NCBI GenBank assembly: GCA_009923345.1 | Contig: RFTR01000036.1 | Coordinates: forward strand, 1 to 13,039 | DNA length: 13,039 bases | Direction of reading: 5' to 3' | Source: Betaproteobacteria bacterium | Lineage (GTDB): Bacteria > Pseudomonadota > Gammaproteobacteria > Burkholderiales > Burkholderiaceae_C | Part shown: positions 12,806 through 13,039 of the stretch, piece by piece | Layout: each line of letters opens with the position of its first letter | Position numbering within the stretch: position 1 is the first letter of the stretch | Position numbers and translations under genes: made by a program | Notes under the pieces: generated by a model | What the model saw: the letters and a program-made list of their open reading frames with translations, nothing else | Database searches by the model: none | Told to the model about the DNA's origin: nothing

Positions 12806-13039
12806 TCATACTAATTCAACAGCCGCTTTCAATTGATTTGGGCTGCTGTATAGGTAGGTAGCCGTGGTTTGGATGCTGCGGTGGCCAGCAAGTGTTTTCA
12901 AAATGTGTATCGCTGTACCCTTGTTTGCAAGGTTAGTTAAAAACGTTCTGCGCCCACTGTGGCTGCTAGCACCTTCAAGTCCAGCACCCTCGTAGAGCAG
13001 AGCGAATGTTTGAGCCAAACTGTTTGCGCTAAATCCTGC
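12806..13039 (-). CDS. Tyrosine recombinase/integrase, C-terminal part (cut by window edge)
   Basis: This is the C-terminal catalytic end of a phage-type tyrosine recombinase. The frame is open to the window edge (AGFSANSLAQTF at the edge), so the gene continues to the right; a start at 13018 (TTG) would be artificial. Visible catalytic elements are SSHSGRRTFLTNLA (the HxxR box), then LAGHRSIQTTATYLY, with the second catalytic His of GH and the nucleophile Tyr in the TATYLY segment, ending KAAVELV. The second-box Arg/Lys residues and the N-terminal arm and core-binding domains are outside the window. The protein is oriented away from its likely att/tRNA end, which should be on its 5' side. 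It is the obvious candidate for mobilising the island whose other end is the tRNA-Asn fragment at 3186-3230. Whether the gene is intact cannot be told. Confidence 0.88.
   Translation of the reverse strand, partial: AGFSANSLAQTFALLYEGAGLEGASSHSGRRTFLTNLANKGTAIHILKTLAGHRSIQTTATYLYSSPNQLKAAVELV

Overview
The window looks like a betaproteobacterial (probably Burkholderiales) chromosome segment into which a copper-resistance genomic island has integrated at a tRNA-Asn gene. The assignment rests on the overall similarity of the glycerol genes, the heavy-metal two-component system and the small copper proteins to what I know of that group. The genus is not resolvable from sequence alone.

Layout. 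(1) 41-3022: glycerol kinase (glpK) and glycerol-3-phosphate dehydrogenase (glpD), directly abutting on the + strand; this is ordinary host metabolism. (2) 3023-3512: a junction region holding a strong bidirectional terminator, then exactly the 3' part of a tRNA-Asn gene (anticodon loop to CCA, minus strand) whose 5' part is absent, then A/T-rich sequence with short direct and inverted repeats. I read this as one end (att site) of the island. (3) 3513-7636, all on the minus strand and read right to left: copR-like response regulator, copS-like sensor kinase, Csp-type cytosolic copper-storage protein, Met-rich exported protein, a broken or chimeric small gene, and a DUF411 (CopG-like) protein. 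(4) 7637-7789: divergent regulatory region with a CopR-box-like inverted repeat placed just upstream of a -35/-10 pair. (5) 7790-12349, all on the + strand: small exported protein of unknown function, TolC-family outer-membrane lipoprotein, TAT-exported multicopper oxidase, periplasmic cupredoxin, second DUF411 protein, CusF-like Cu(I)-binding protein. (6) 12350-12805: noncoding sequence full of short repeats and hairpins. (7) 12806 to the window edge: C-terminal part of a tyrosine recombinase on the minus strand, cut by the window end.

How it works together (inference). CopS senses periplasmic copper and phosphorylates CopR, which acts on the divergent promoter. The products then oxidise Cu(I) (multicopper oxidase) and bind it in the periplasm (cupredoxin, two DUF411 proteins, CusF-like protein, Met-rich protein) and in the cytosol (Csp). 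A TolC-like channel is present, but no P-type ATPase, RND pump or membrane-fusion protein is in the window. The copper core (about 4.3-11.0 kb) is visibly richer in G/C than both the glp genes and the outer cargo genes (DUF411 copies, CusF-like), so the island looks mosaic.
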